Below are positions 44,440 through 53,026 of a stretch of 64,000 bases of DNA, in pieces (positions within the stretch are counted from its first letter, which is position 1; every line of letters begins with the position of its first letter). The DNA comes from Capsulimonadaceae bacterium (GTDB taxonomy: Bacteria; Armatimonadota; Armatimonadia; Armatimonadales; Capsulimonadaceae), in NCBI GenBank assembly GCA_031292625.1, contig JARLGU010000031.1, positions 228,888-292,887 on the forward strand, written 5' to 3'. The notes under the pieces were generated by a model, which worked only from the letters and a program-made list of their open reading frames with translations, had not been told where the DNA came from and ran no database searches. Both the position numbers and the translations under genes were made by a program.

Positions 44440-46086
44440 TCAGCGCCGGACGTAAACGACCATGTCCGGCAGCGAGACGCGCACGTGACGGTAGCGACCC
44501 AGAACGACCGGCGGCGTGTCGAGGTGAGCAGCGCCGCGTCGCGCGGGCAGGTCCATTGCGACAATCATGGCGGGTTGACGGCGCGCGAGGATGTTATAAA
44601 GCGGGCTGTCCGGCGACATCCAGGCGACATCGGTAACGCCGCCGTGGTCTTTATACCTAATGGGCATTCGCGCGACATCGCGATCGACGAGACCACGCGT
44701 ATCGAGGAAGCGCCGGTCCAGATCGACATAGGGACCGTAGCCCATTTCGGAGTAGGCGATCAGGTCGTTAGGGCGCGTGTGGGTTTTGATATAGCCGGCG
44801 ACCGCGATCCACGACTGCGCGTATGTGCCTTCGGAAATCAGCGCCCGGTCCTCCGTCGAGTAGCCGATCGATCTCCACGAATGGTGGGGCGAGCGCAGGT
44901 TGGCGGCGAGCAACGTAAGGACGGCAACGCTCGCCGAGAGAGAAAAGACGATCGCGGCGCGCTTGCCCGTCCATGTTCCGGTAAGCCAGCGGATTCCCAT
45001 CGCCTGGGCGACCGCGAAGAACGGCAGCATCGGCGTCATGAACCGCCAGCCCGGCATCCAGTCTCCGCCTGCCTTGAGCACGAATACGATCGCCGACAAA
45101 ACGAAGGCGAGCAGCAAGACGCCCTCGAATCGCCGGCGCACGCTCCACCAACCGGCGATTGCCAGGCCATAAAACAGCGGGACGAATGTGAGCCTTCCCG
45201 CGAGCGACGGCGGCGTCATTCCCGTGGGGTGCGAAAGATAGTCGATGCCCGCCGGGATAGCGTTCGCTAGAAGCGATAGTTTGGCGTAGTATGTGTTCGG
45301 CAACAGCGTTCCGTAGTAAAAATACCGAAGGGCGAAGAGGAGAGCGACCGGGATCGCGACGAGTGCGAGCCAGCGAATCGTAAAGGAAGCGCCGCGGCGG
45401 TTGCGGCGCCCGTCTGCTCCTCGGATCGCGGCCATGACCAGCACGATCAGCATGGCGTCCGGCCGCGCGAGAATGCACAGGAATGCGTGGATCGCGGACC
45501 TGGCGCCGTCCGCCGCGTCCCGTTCGCGAAGGAACTGGCGAAACGTCAACAGGAGCAGGTAGCCGTAGAGGCTTGTCTCAAGGCCATTGACGGCCGCGAC
45601 CGCAAAGTTGATGTTGAGCGCCGCGAGAATTTGCGCCAGCACGGCTTCGCGCTCAGAAAGGCCGAAGTCGCGTGCCAGCAGCCTCGTTTGTACGACGGCG
45701 AGGACGGCAAAGAGCAACCCGAGCAGCTTGGCTTTGAAAAGCATGCCGACGGATGGGAGCACGCTTGAGAGCACGCAACAGACCAACAGATGCAGCGGGC
45801 TCGAATATCCTTCCACGCGATCGCCGATGTTGAATACGGGACCGTGTCCGGCCAGCACATTTGCGGCATAGCGGAAAGTGATAAACGGGTCGTCTTGTGT
45901 TTCAGCGAATACAAAGAGGGCGTTGACGAGAAGCACGATAAAAGGGATAAGCCGTCCGAGCCGATTGATGACGGGGGCGGCTGGCAGCTTGCGAGCGTAT
46001 CTCGGCGCGCCGGTTGCGTCCCGGTGGGAAATGGATGGCGCGCTGAGGGCGGCAAATGTGACGGGAGTGATTATCCAATTAGCCAA
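44440..46086 (-). CDS. GT-C-type integral membrane glycosyltransferase-like protein
   Basis: Polytopic membrane protein of 548 residues with around ten hydrophobic helices. After the first helix an exterior loop reads ETQDDPFITFRYAANVLAGHG. The paired Asp residues there correspond to the metal or catalytic acidic site of GT-C enzymes, and EGYSSPLHLL follows as in many bacterial members. The C-terminal 130 residues are soluble. Donor and acceptor are unknown. The listed start is a TTG (46086) with GAGAG nine bases upstream; the first 40 residues are non-hydrophobic and could be partly untranslated. It belongs to the same broad class as the gene at 19.6 kb but shows little obvious sequence similarity to it. 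Confidence 0.76.
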   Translation of the reverse strand: MANWIITPVTFAALSAPSISHRDATGAPRYARKLPAAPVINRLGRLIPFIVLLVNALFVFAETQDDPFITFRYAANVLAGHGPVFNIGDRVEGYSSPLHLLVCCVLSSVLPSVGMLFKAKLLGLLFAVLAVVQTRLLARDFGLSEREAVLAQILAALNINFAVAAVNGLETSLYGYLLLLTFRQFLRERDAADGARSAIHAFLCILARPDAMLIVLVMAAIRGADGRRNRRGASFTIRWLALVAIPVALLFALRYFYYGTLLPNTYYAKLSLLANAIPAGIDYLSHPTGMTPPSLAGRLTFVPLFYGLAIAGWWSVRRRFEGVLLLAFVLSAIVFVLKAGGDWMPGWRFMTPMLPFFAVAQAMGIRWLTGTWTGKRAAIVFSLSASVAVLTLLAANLRSPHHSWRSIGYSTEDRALISEGTYAQSWIAVAGYIKTHTRPNDLIAYSEMGYGPYVDLDRRFLDTRGLVDRDVARMPIRYKDHGGVTDVAWMSPDSPLYNILARRQPAMIVAMDLPARRGAAHLDTPPVVLGRYRHVRVSLPDMVVYVRR

Positions 46087-46271
46087 ACTGTTAATCTCTC
46101 TGCGGTAAGGTCAGTACGAATCGGCAGGCCGCGCACCTTGCTTCAGAACTTTGCGTGTCCTTGTCGTTAGTGTAATTAATTCTGTATCCTATCAGGTACT
46201 CGTTATCATTAACTTGTGCAAGCCCCGCCTGGGCGAGGGGTCATTGCTACGCCGCCAGTCCCTCGCGGGAG

Positions 46272-46288
46272 CGCTTTGGCGCAAAGCG
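46272..46288. repeat. Inverted repeat in the divergent intergenic region
   Basis: CGCTTTG-GCG-CAAAGCG is a perfect 7-bp inverted repeat about 35 bases upstream of the membrane protein start. It could be an operator or a leader hairpin. A second looser hairpin, CCCCGCC / GGCGAGGGG, lies at about 46225-46240. Confidence 0.4.
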
Positions 46289-46322
46289 AGGCAGGAATAA
46301 GCGGACCGGGCGACCGAATGCT

Positions 46323-48350
46323 ATGGCAATGCAACGGGATCAACCAGAGGCGGCCGTGGTGCGTATGCGCGCCTTTGTGATTGGGATTATCGGCGCGGCG
46401 ATTACAGGCGTGTTAGTGACCTGGGCGGAGCTGGTTTTATCGGGAGTGAGGATTGGCTATCTGCAGCTCCCGCCGGCGGCGATCGCTGGATTGCTTCTCG
46501 CGCTGGCCCTCTCGACCGGCATGAAGCGCCTGCTGGGCGAGCGATGCTCACTGAGCGCCGGTGAAATCGCGGTCGTATATGTCATGTGCGTCGTCGCCGC
46601 GATGACGTCATCGCATGGGATTCTGCAAAAACTAATCCCCCTGTTGGTCGCGCCAAATTATGCCGCCGATCGCTCCAATAACTGGGCGAGCCTGTTTTTC
46701 GCGCATATTCCGTCGTGGTCGATGCCATGGAATACGCACGGCGCGGCTCAGCAGCCCGTCGCGAAGGCGTTTTACGAAGGCCTGGCGAGCGGCCGGGGCG
46801 TGCCGTGGGCGGCATGGACGGTTCCGTGTTTGTTCTGGGGCTTGTTTCTCTCGCTTGTGATGGGGGCAATGTTCTGCCTGGCCGTGATTCTCAGGCGTCA
46901 GTGGGCGGATAACGAGAGGCTGTCCTTTCCGCTGGCGCGGCTTCCGCTTGAGATTCTTGGGCAGGCGTCCCCGGATCCTTCCGTCGAAGCGACGGAATCG
47001 TTTTGGCGCAACCCCGTAATGTGGATCGGCGTGGCGATCCCGGTTCTTTTGTACGGCATAGACTGGCTGCACGAATTTTTCCCCGCCGTCCCGCTGATCG
47101 CGACATCGGTGACGCTCAACGACTACCTCATCGCGGCCCCCAAACCGTGGAGCGAACTCGACTACACGCCGCTGATATTTTCGTTCGCTGCGCTTGGGTT
47201 CTTCTATCTGCTGCCGACGGACATTTTGTTGTCGATCTGGTTCTTCTTCCTGCTCGCTCGTTCGGAGCAGATGGTTGCGGTAACGTTCAATATGGATACG
47301 CCGCGAATGCCGATGCAAAATGTGTACCTTTTCCAGGGATATCAAACGCTTGGGGCGTACCTCGTCTTCGGCGGTTACCTGATTTGGATCGCCCGGCCGC
47401 ATCTGGCTCGCGTTTGGGCGCAAGCGACGGCTCCGGGCGCTCCGGCGGATGGCGAGATGCTCTCTTATCGCCACGCCGTCTGGGGGCTTGTGAGCTTCCT
47501 GTGCGGCGCCGCGGCGCTCTTGGTTGTGTTGGGAATGTCGCCCTGGTTTGCTGCGATAGAGCTGATTGGGGGCATTCTGGTTATTGGACTCGTGATGGCT
47601 CGCTCGACCGCCGAGGCCGGGATGCTGATGACCGAGACGACCTGGTCGCCGATCGATTTCTGCGCGATGTTCGGCGGCCTGCATGGCGTCGGCGCGTCCA
47701 ACCTTGCGCTTGCGCCGTTTGTCGACCATCTCATCGTGCACGATCAACGGGGGCTTTTGTTGACCGGCATTTTGGACAGCGCGCAAATCGGCAGGGGGAT
47801 CGGAGTGCGCGCGAGGACTCTTCTCATCGCCCTTGTTACCGGGATCGTCGTCGCCCTCGCGGTGGCTGGGCCGCTGCAGATCTGGCTGCCGTACAATTAC
47901 GGCGGGCAGAAAATGGACTACTGGATGGAGAGCCTCAGTCCGCAAAGCCAGTTCACGCGCTATGCATCCGCGCTGGTCCCGGGGGCGGTTACTTTGCAGG
48001 AGCCGTGGCAGGCTTCCGTCTTCTTTACGATTGGGGCATTAACAACGTGGGGCCTTGTGGCGATGCGATCGATGTTCTACTGGTGGCCGCTGCATCCGCT
48101 TGGTTTCGCTCTGGCCGGTTCCTGGTCTTCGATCCAATTCTGGTTTCCATGCCTGGTTGCATGGGTTCTTAAATCGTTGACCGTGCGCTATGGGGGCTTG
48201 TCGTTTTACACGAGGGCGCGTCCGTTCTTCCTGGGGCTGATCGTCGGAGAGTTCGGCATGGCTGTCCTATCGGTTCTGGCCAGCGTGGTCGCGTTTCAGG
48301 CAAGCCACGGACAGGCGCATATCCCGACCCCGCCGTTCCCGTGGCAATAG
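46323..48350 (+). CDS. DUF6785/DUF6784-like polytopic membrane protein
   Basis: A 675-residue integral membrane protein with roughly 14-16 hydrophobic segments, similar in style to the DUF6785/DUF6784 proteins found in Planctomycetota and Armatimonadota. These are distantly like oligopeptide (OPT) transporters. Recognisable phrases are AGEIAVVYVMCVVAAMTSSHGI in the early helices (a conserved glycine-rich turn), FCAMFGGLHGVGASNLAL in the middle and WWPLHPLGFALAGSWS near the end. The substrate is unknown. The gene stands alone between divergent and convergent neighbours. ATG 46323 is listed; ATG 46329 is equally possible. Confidence 0.78.
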   Translation: MAMQRDQPEAAVVRMRAFVIGIIGAAITGVLVTWAELVLSGVRIGYLQLPPAAIAGLLLALALSTGMKRLLGERCSLSAGEIAVVYVMCVVAAMTSSHGILQKLIPLLVAPNYAADRSNNWASLFFAHIPSWSMPWNTHGAAQQPVAKAFYEGLASGRGVPWAAWTVPCLFWGLFLSLVMGAMFCLAVILRRQWADNERLSFPLARLPLEILGQASPDPSVEATESFWRNPVMWIGVAIPVLLYGIDWLHEFFPAVPLIATSVTLNDYLIAAPKPWSELDYTPLIFSFAALGFFYLLPTDILLSIWFFFLLARSEQMVAVTFNMDTPRMPMQNVYLFQGYQTLGAYLVFGGYLIWIARPHLARVWAQATAPGAPADGEMLSYRHAVWGLVSFLCGAAALLVVLGMSPWFAAIELIGGILVIGLVMARSTAEAGMLMTETTWSPIDFCAMFGGLHGVGASNLALAPFVDHLIVHDQRGLLLTGILDSAQIGRGIGVRARTLLIALVTGIVVALAVAGPLQIWLPYNYGGQKMDYWMESLSPQSQFTRYASALVPGAVTLQEPWQASVFFTIGALTTWGLVAMRSMFYWWPLHPLGFALAGSWSSIQFWFPCLVAWVLKSLTVRYGGLSFYTRARPFFLGLIVGEFGMAVLSVLASVVAFQASHGQAHIPTPPFPWQ

Positions 48351-48888
48351 CGCGAATCTCCGCGACGCATGCCCGATTTCGTGGAACTCATCGGTCGCCA
48401 AATGCCGTATACTTGATGGAGGACTTGGGCAAAGCGCGTCCGCGGGGACCTGGCGGGTGGTGCGGATGGAAATGGCTGATACGACTATATCAAGATCCAG
48501 GGACTGTATGCTCTGATACGCTTGCCGAGCCAGCCGGCCGTCGTTCACAAGGTTCATCGCGTCGGCTTCCACGGCAAGCAGGTAAAATTGCGTGTTTTTT
48601 GCCGTTGTCCCTTGCGCGGGGTCGTGAAAACTCCGTATAATTGCCGTACGTTTAGAATGTTCGGAATGCGGGAAAAAGCGTAAATAACGCTGGGCTCGCT
48701 TTCTACAATAAGCCGATTAGCAATGACGCTCTCAAGGTTTGTTCCTATCCGTCCCTGTCACGCTTCCTCGCGTCCCATGGCGGCTTTCGGTGCGTCGTTG
48801 TCCCCGGCCTATTCTCATGTAACCTGTCAGGCATGCACGTCGATTGCCGCTAACTTGCTCGCAGCTGGATCTCTTCCAGGAGAATTCT
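48351..48888 (+). other. Long intergenic region with a candidate promoter
   Basis: This 538-base stretch holds no convincing reading frame on either strand. A TATAAT box lies at 48636-48641, with TTGCGC 18 bases upstream as a weak -35. If active it would give an unusually long leader of about 240 bases for the small gene at 48889, or a small RNA. I could not identify a known RNA family here. Confidence 0.4.
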
Positions 48889-49212
48889 ATGACCACATCT
48901 CGCGAATATGATGCGAAGGACAAAGGCATTGCCCGTGCCGTCGACGAAGACGATCTGGACAACGTCATTGCAGCGGAGGGAATACCCGGACCGGCTGCGC
49001 GAAAGCAATATTGTCGATTGGTGATTTTGCGGGATACATTGATCCGGCTTGCTGCCGGCATTCCGAGCGCAAGCCGTAGTTGCGGCTCGTCGTCGATGGA
49101 TTGGTTGCGCGCGGAGCGTCGCCAGATGCACCGGGAGCAATCCACGCAGTTGACGGGCTGCCGGCGCATCCATGGATCCCATCTCGCGCAGCAATCGCTT
49201 CAACCTCACTGA
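48889..49212 (+). CDS. Small hypothetical protein with strong ribosome site
   Basis: A 107-residue frame of unknown function. The ATG has AGGAGA five bases upstream. The first 55 residues are acidic and helical (MTTSREYDAKDKGIAR, then VDEDDLDNVIAAEGIPG). The remainder becomes Ser/Arg/Gln-rich and reads less like a folded protein, so the true product may be shorter or the frame damaged. It has no membrane segment. The region upstream is non-coding for more than 500 bases. An antisense frame of similar length exists but lacks a ribosome site. Confidence 0.42.
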   Translation: MTTSREYDAKDKGIARAVDEDDLDNVIAAEGIPGPAARKQYCRLVILRDTLIRLAAGIPSASRSCGSSSMDWLRAERRQMHREQSTQLTGCRRIHGSHLAQQSLQPH

Positions 49213-49260
49213 CGCGAATGATCGGCTTGAGCGGTGGTCGCTAACAGACCGCCGCTTTTT

Positions 49261-50445
49261 TCATGCCCCTGATTCTTGCCTTCCGTTTGATTGCGGACGC
49301 GCATCCGGGCGCGGTCCGGCGGGCTTATAGCCTGGCGGCGTCAAGGTGTACGCGGCGATCGGGCGGGGCGCGGAGACCGGCGCGGCGAGGGGCGTCAAGA
49401 GGAACGAAACGTAGCGGGTACCGATATGGCCTTGTCCAACGATCTGCCCTTTATTGTTTATGGCTCTGGCGACATCGAGGGTGATGATGCCACGGGGGAT
49501 CAGGTGATTGAGGTTCGTCTGGTGTCCATTATCGAATAGCATTGCGCGCGTATCGTAGCCATCCCGCACGGTCCCGGCCATTTGTCCGAAGTCGTTGATC
49601 GAATCCGCCGAAAGAACCGCCGCCGTGCCGTCGATCGAAGGGATCTTACTGACATCGACGATCGTACCGCGTCGCCAAAGAAACGCATGGTTGAGTTCCG
49701 TGCGCGTGGTAGCTGAGCCGACGATGTCGCCGACATCGTTGAGCGCCGATGCGACGGCATCCGCGCCGCCCAACGTCCCAAGGCGAAGTGTGCGTCCTCC
49801 GGTCAACACGTAGCTCTGCGCGCCGGCCACCAGCAAAATGTCGCCGCTTGACGCGACGCCGACCGCGCGATCGAACTGATCGAGAAGCCTGGGTGAATCC
49901 CATTCTCCGTTTCTGCGCCATGTTGCCGCGACCACGTGGCCGTTTGGCAGCGTAACGCTTCCGGCCGCGATGCCATTCTTGTTGATTGCGTAAACGGCGC
50001 AAGAGCCCCCGTCTACTGGCTCCAGGAGCCGCAGGGTTCCGTCCTTCCAAACAAACGCCTGCTGCGGCCGTGCGACTGACGAGGCGTTCCCGGCGATTTC
50101 GCCCGCGTTGTCGATTGCGACCGCTTCGCTGAACGTGCTCCCGGCGGGAGGGTCGACTTCGTTGTACTTGCCGTGGCGGAACAGGAATCCGTGCCAGCTC
50201 GGTTTGACGCCGTGGGCCGTTCTTTCGATCGAGACGCCGACCACGACGCCTGCGTCGTTGATGGCTCGCGCTTCGAGAAAGAACTTGTGCTTGGGATCCT
50301 CGAGTATCGTGACTCGATAGCGAGGCGCATAAGCTACGGCGCCGCGAGCATTTAGCGGAGCTGTAAGGGGGGCGCTGCCCGCGTCGCGAGAAACCGCAAA
50401 GCAAATGGCCGTCAAGAGAATCAAGGTGGAGACAAAATATCGCAT
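49261..50445 (-). CDS. Secreted HAF-repeat protein
   Basis: A 394-residue exported protein with a signal peptide (about 1-24, STLILLTAICFAV). It is built of tandem units ending in the HAF/DUF3466-type motif A-I-N-x-x-G-x-x-x-G: AINDAGVVVG, AIDNAGEIAG, AINKNGIAAG, ALNDVGDIVG, SINDFGQMAG and AINNKGQIVG. Between them are blades such as AFVWKDGTLRLL and AFLWRRGTIVDV. The repeats probably form a beta-propeller-like extracellular domain, and no enzymatic site is evident. The C-terminus is Pro-rich. A TACAAT box lies 14 bases upstream of the ATG, giving a very short leader. Role unknown, possibly surface binding. Confidence 0.84.
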   Translation of the reverse strand: MRYFVSTLILLTAICFAVSRDAGSAPLTAPLNARGAVAYAPRYRVTILEDPKHKFFLEARAINDAGVVVGVSIERTAHGVKPSWHGFLFRHGKYNEVDPPAGSTFSEAVAIDNAGEIAGNASSVARPQQAFVWKDGTLRLLEPVDGGSCAVYAINKNGIAAGSVTLPNGHVVAATWRRNGEWDSPRLLDQFDRAVGVASSGDILLVAGAQSYVLTGGRTLRLGTLGGADAVASALNDVGDIVGSATTRTELNHAFLWRRGTIVDVSKIPSIDGTAAVLSADSINDFGQMAGTVRDGYDTRAMLFDNGHQTNLNHLIPRGIITLDVARAINNKGQIVGQGHIGTRYVSFLLTPLAAPVSAPRPIAAYTLTPPGYKPAGPRPDARPQSNGRQESGA

Positions 50446-50734
50446 GGTTGCAGGATGTTATTGTATCCCAAAATGGCGGCAAACTGCGCCGCTGCGTTCA
50501 TGATGACTTGTGCCGCGCCGCCTCGAACTCCTCGATGTCCCAGCTAAGTCATGTCGTAACGGTCTGAATATTATATTAAATAATGGGTCGTATGAAGGAA
50601 CATACTGTAAAATAAATTAGGTCGAAAAGAGGATATCGAACCTTAGGCGATTGCAGGATGCGCGAGAGCACCGCATTGGGCTAAGCTTCGACAACGGTTA
50701 CAGGGTGAAGGCATCCGGATAAGAGATCACCGCA

Positions 50735-52999
50735 ATGGTGACAGTTGACCATACAGTGCTCGACGGGCTCGCCTCTACGCTTACGACGGAGGAATGGAGC
50801 CGCGCGTTAGCGGAACTTTCGTCGGCGGCGGATGAATGGCTCTGCGTCCTCGACCGGGACGGCCGTTTGCTCTTCGCAAACACGGCGTTTCGTGAGGCTG
50901 TTGGGCGACCAATGGCTGAACTTCTAAGCGTCAACCTGAGCGACCTTTTGCAACCTGAGAACGAGCGGATTCGGCAGCTCGTCGCGGATGCGGTTGCACG
51001 CAGCCGCGTCGACGGCATCCTGCGAGTTCAACCCGGCGATACTCTTCGGACATACAGATTTGTCTTTTCCCATGTCGTCGATCAAAGCGGCAAGGCATCG
51101 TACGTGCTCTGCGCCGCGAAGGACCTTACGGACCTTCTGGCCGCCGGTGACGATCTCGGCGTTTATCGCGGCGTGCTGGAGAGCATCACGGATGGCGTCT
51201 ACGTTCTGGATGCCGGCTACAGGATCAAGTACGCGAATGAGCGGGCCGCATCGCACTTTGGCGCGAAGGAGGACATCATCGGCCGCCGCCTGCAAGACTG
51301 TATCCCGGGCCGTATTGGTTCTCCAAGTTTTCGCGACGTGATGCAAGCGATGCATGAGCATACGGAGACGACCTGCATTGTGGAGGGCCCTGGTCCGTCG
51401 TGGCTAGACGTTCATATCTTCCCGGCCGGCAACGATCTCGTCGTTTATTTTCGGGACATCACGGACGCCAAGAATGCTGACGATGCGCGACGCCGCCTCG
51501 CCGCGATCGTAGAATCCACGACGGACGCGATCATCGGCAAGGATATGAACGGCATCATTTTGAGTTGGAACCTTGGGGCGGCACTTTTGTACGGCTATAC
51601 GGCGGCGGAGGTAATCGGCAAGTCGATTTCGCTTCTACTGCCCGATGATATGACAGACGATCTATACGGGATAATGGCGTTGTTGCGTCGAGGAGAGAAG
51701 GTTATTGGGCGCCGGACGCGCCGCCGGTGCAAGGATGGGCGAATCGTGGATGTTTCTTTGACAATCGCGCCAATTGCGGACGACGAAGGGGTTGTGGTGG
51801 GGGCGTCGACGATTGCGCGCGATATCACGCCGCAAATGCGGCACGAAGCGCAGCTCCGCGAAGCGGCCGACTTTGCGATACGCGTTCTGGACCATCTCAT
51901 TTCGCTGGTCGCCGTCCTGGACCCAGCCGGACATGTCGTCGAGATCAACCGGGCGGCGCTTGAAGCCGCGAGGCTCGATCGGGATCAGCTCGTCGGCGCA
52001 CGGCTCGATCGGCTGTACTGCTTTCTCTATGACGACGGGCTTTGCGAGAAAGTACGCAAGGCGGTGGAAGACGTTGCGAGGGGCGGCGTCAGACGTTTCG
52101 ACTTGCGCGCCGAGCTTGTCCCAGGGCGATTTACCGACATCGACTTCTCGCTTGCTCCCATGACCGATTCCGCGGGCAAGATAACGCATCTCATTGCGTC
52201 CGGAGTCGACATTACGGATCGAAAGCAAGCTGAACGCGAGTTGGCGAGCGCGCTCGAACGAGAGCGCCATATCGCCGCGACGCTGCAGCGTTCTTTGCTT
52301 CAGATGCCGCCGTCCAACTCGTTCGCTGGTCTCGAAGTCGCTACGATGTACGAAGCGGCGTCCGCGGACATGGAAATCGGCGGAGACTTCGTCGACGCTG
52401 TCTCCCTTCCGGATCACCGCGTTGCGCTGATCGTCGGCGACGTCTCCGGAAAGGGATTGGCGGCGGCCGCAAGGACGGCGGAGATTAAGTACACCCTGCG
52501 AGCGTTTCTGCAAGAGAATTGCGGCGCGGCCGCTGCAATCGCGCGCCTAAACACATTTCTCTGCGAGCAGGTTGCTTACGACATTGACGCGCAATATGGC
52601 TTCGTCGCGCTGTCGCTTGCAATCGTCGATCCGCGCACCGGCCTCTGCGAGTTCGCTCGCGCCGGAACCGAGCCGCCCGTGCTGGCGACGGCGTCTGGCA
52701 ACATCGAAATCGTGCAAGCCGAAGGAATGCCGCTCGGAGTGGATCCGCTGGCAACGTTCACGACGGCTTGCTTGACGATGGGATACGGCGACACGATAAT
52801 GATGGTGACCGATGGTCTCACGGAATCGCGCCGTGGATCCAGTTTCTTTGGAATTGAAGGCCTTTGCGAAGTGATACGGCGTGTTAGCTCACACCGGTCG
52901 CTCCGGGTTGCGGCAGACTCATGTCTCGAAGCGTCCCGCTTGTTCTCGGGCGGCGTCCTGAGCGACGACGCTTGCATACTCCTCGCGCGACGCAAGTAG
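50735..52999 (+). CDS. Multi-PAS SpoIIE/PP2C-type serine phosphatase
   Basis: A 754-residue cytosolic signalling protein. Four PAS domains occupy roughly 30-130, 150-255, 260-380 and 385-505; PAS phrases such as LDAGYRIKYANERAASHFG, IIGKDMNGIILSWN and LDPAGHVVEINRAAL are clear. The C-terminal RsbU/SpoIIE PP2C domain (about 525-754) has the metal-binding DMEIGGDFVDA and VGDVSGKGLAAA motifs plus VTDGLTESRR, so it should be active. Such proteins dephosphorylate anti-anti-sigma factors and link sensed redox, light or metabolite signals to sigma factor release. No sigma or anti-sigma gene is beside it. The PAS ligand is unknown. Confidence 0.92.
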   Translation: MVTVDHTVLDGLASTLTTEEWSRALAELSSAADEWLCVLDRDGRLLFANTAFREAVGRPMAELLSVNLSDLLQPENERIRQLVADAVARSRVDGILRVQPGDTLRTYRFVFSHVVDQSGKASYVLCAAKDLTDLLAAGDDLGVYRGVLESITDGVYVLDAGYRIKYANERAASHFGAKEDIIGRRLQDCIPGRIGSPSFRDVMQAMHEHTETTCIVEGPGPSWLDVHIFPAGNDLVVYFRDITDAKNADDARRRLAAIVESTTDAIIGKDMNGIILSWNLGAALLYGYTAAEVIGKSISLLLPDDMTDDLYGIMALLRRGEKVIGRRTRRRCKDGRIVDVSLTIAPIADDEGVVVGASTIARDITPQMRHEAQLREAADFAIRVLDHLISLVAVLDPAGHVVEINRAALEAARLDRDQLVGARLDRLYCFLYDDGLCEKVRKAVEDVARGGVRRFDLRAELVPGRFTDIDFSLAPMTDSAGKITHLIASGVDITDRKQAERELASALERERHIAATLQRSLLQMPPSNSFAGLEVATMYEAASADMEIGGDFVDAVSLPDHRVALIVGDVSGKGLAAAARTAEIKYTLRAFLQENCGAAAAIARLNTFLCEQVAYDIDAQYGFVALSLAIVDPRTGLCEFARAGTEPPVLATASGNIEIVQAEGMPLGVDPLATFTTACLTMGYGDTIMMVTDGLTESRRGSSFFGIEGLCEVIRRVSSHRSLRVAADSCLEASRLFSGGVLSDDACILLARRK

Positions 53000-53026
53000 G
53001 AAGATGCAACGAGCGGCGCGGTCATC

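Noticed and set aside
46632..47945. 437-residue minus-strand frame
   Set aside because: It is antisense to the DUF6785-like protein, has low-complexity basic composition and no domain.
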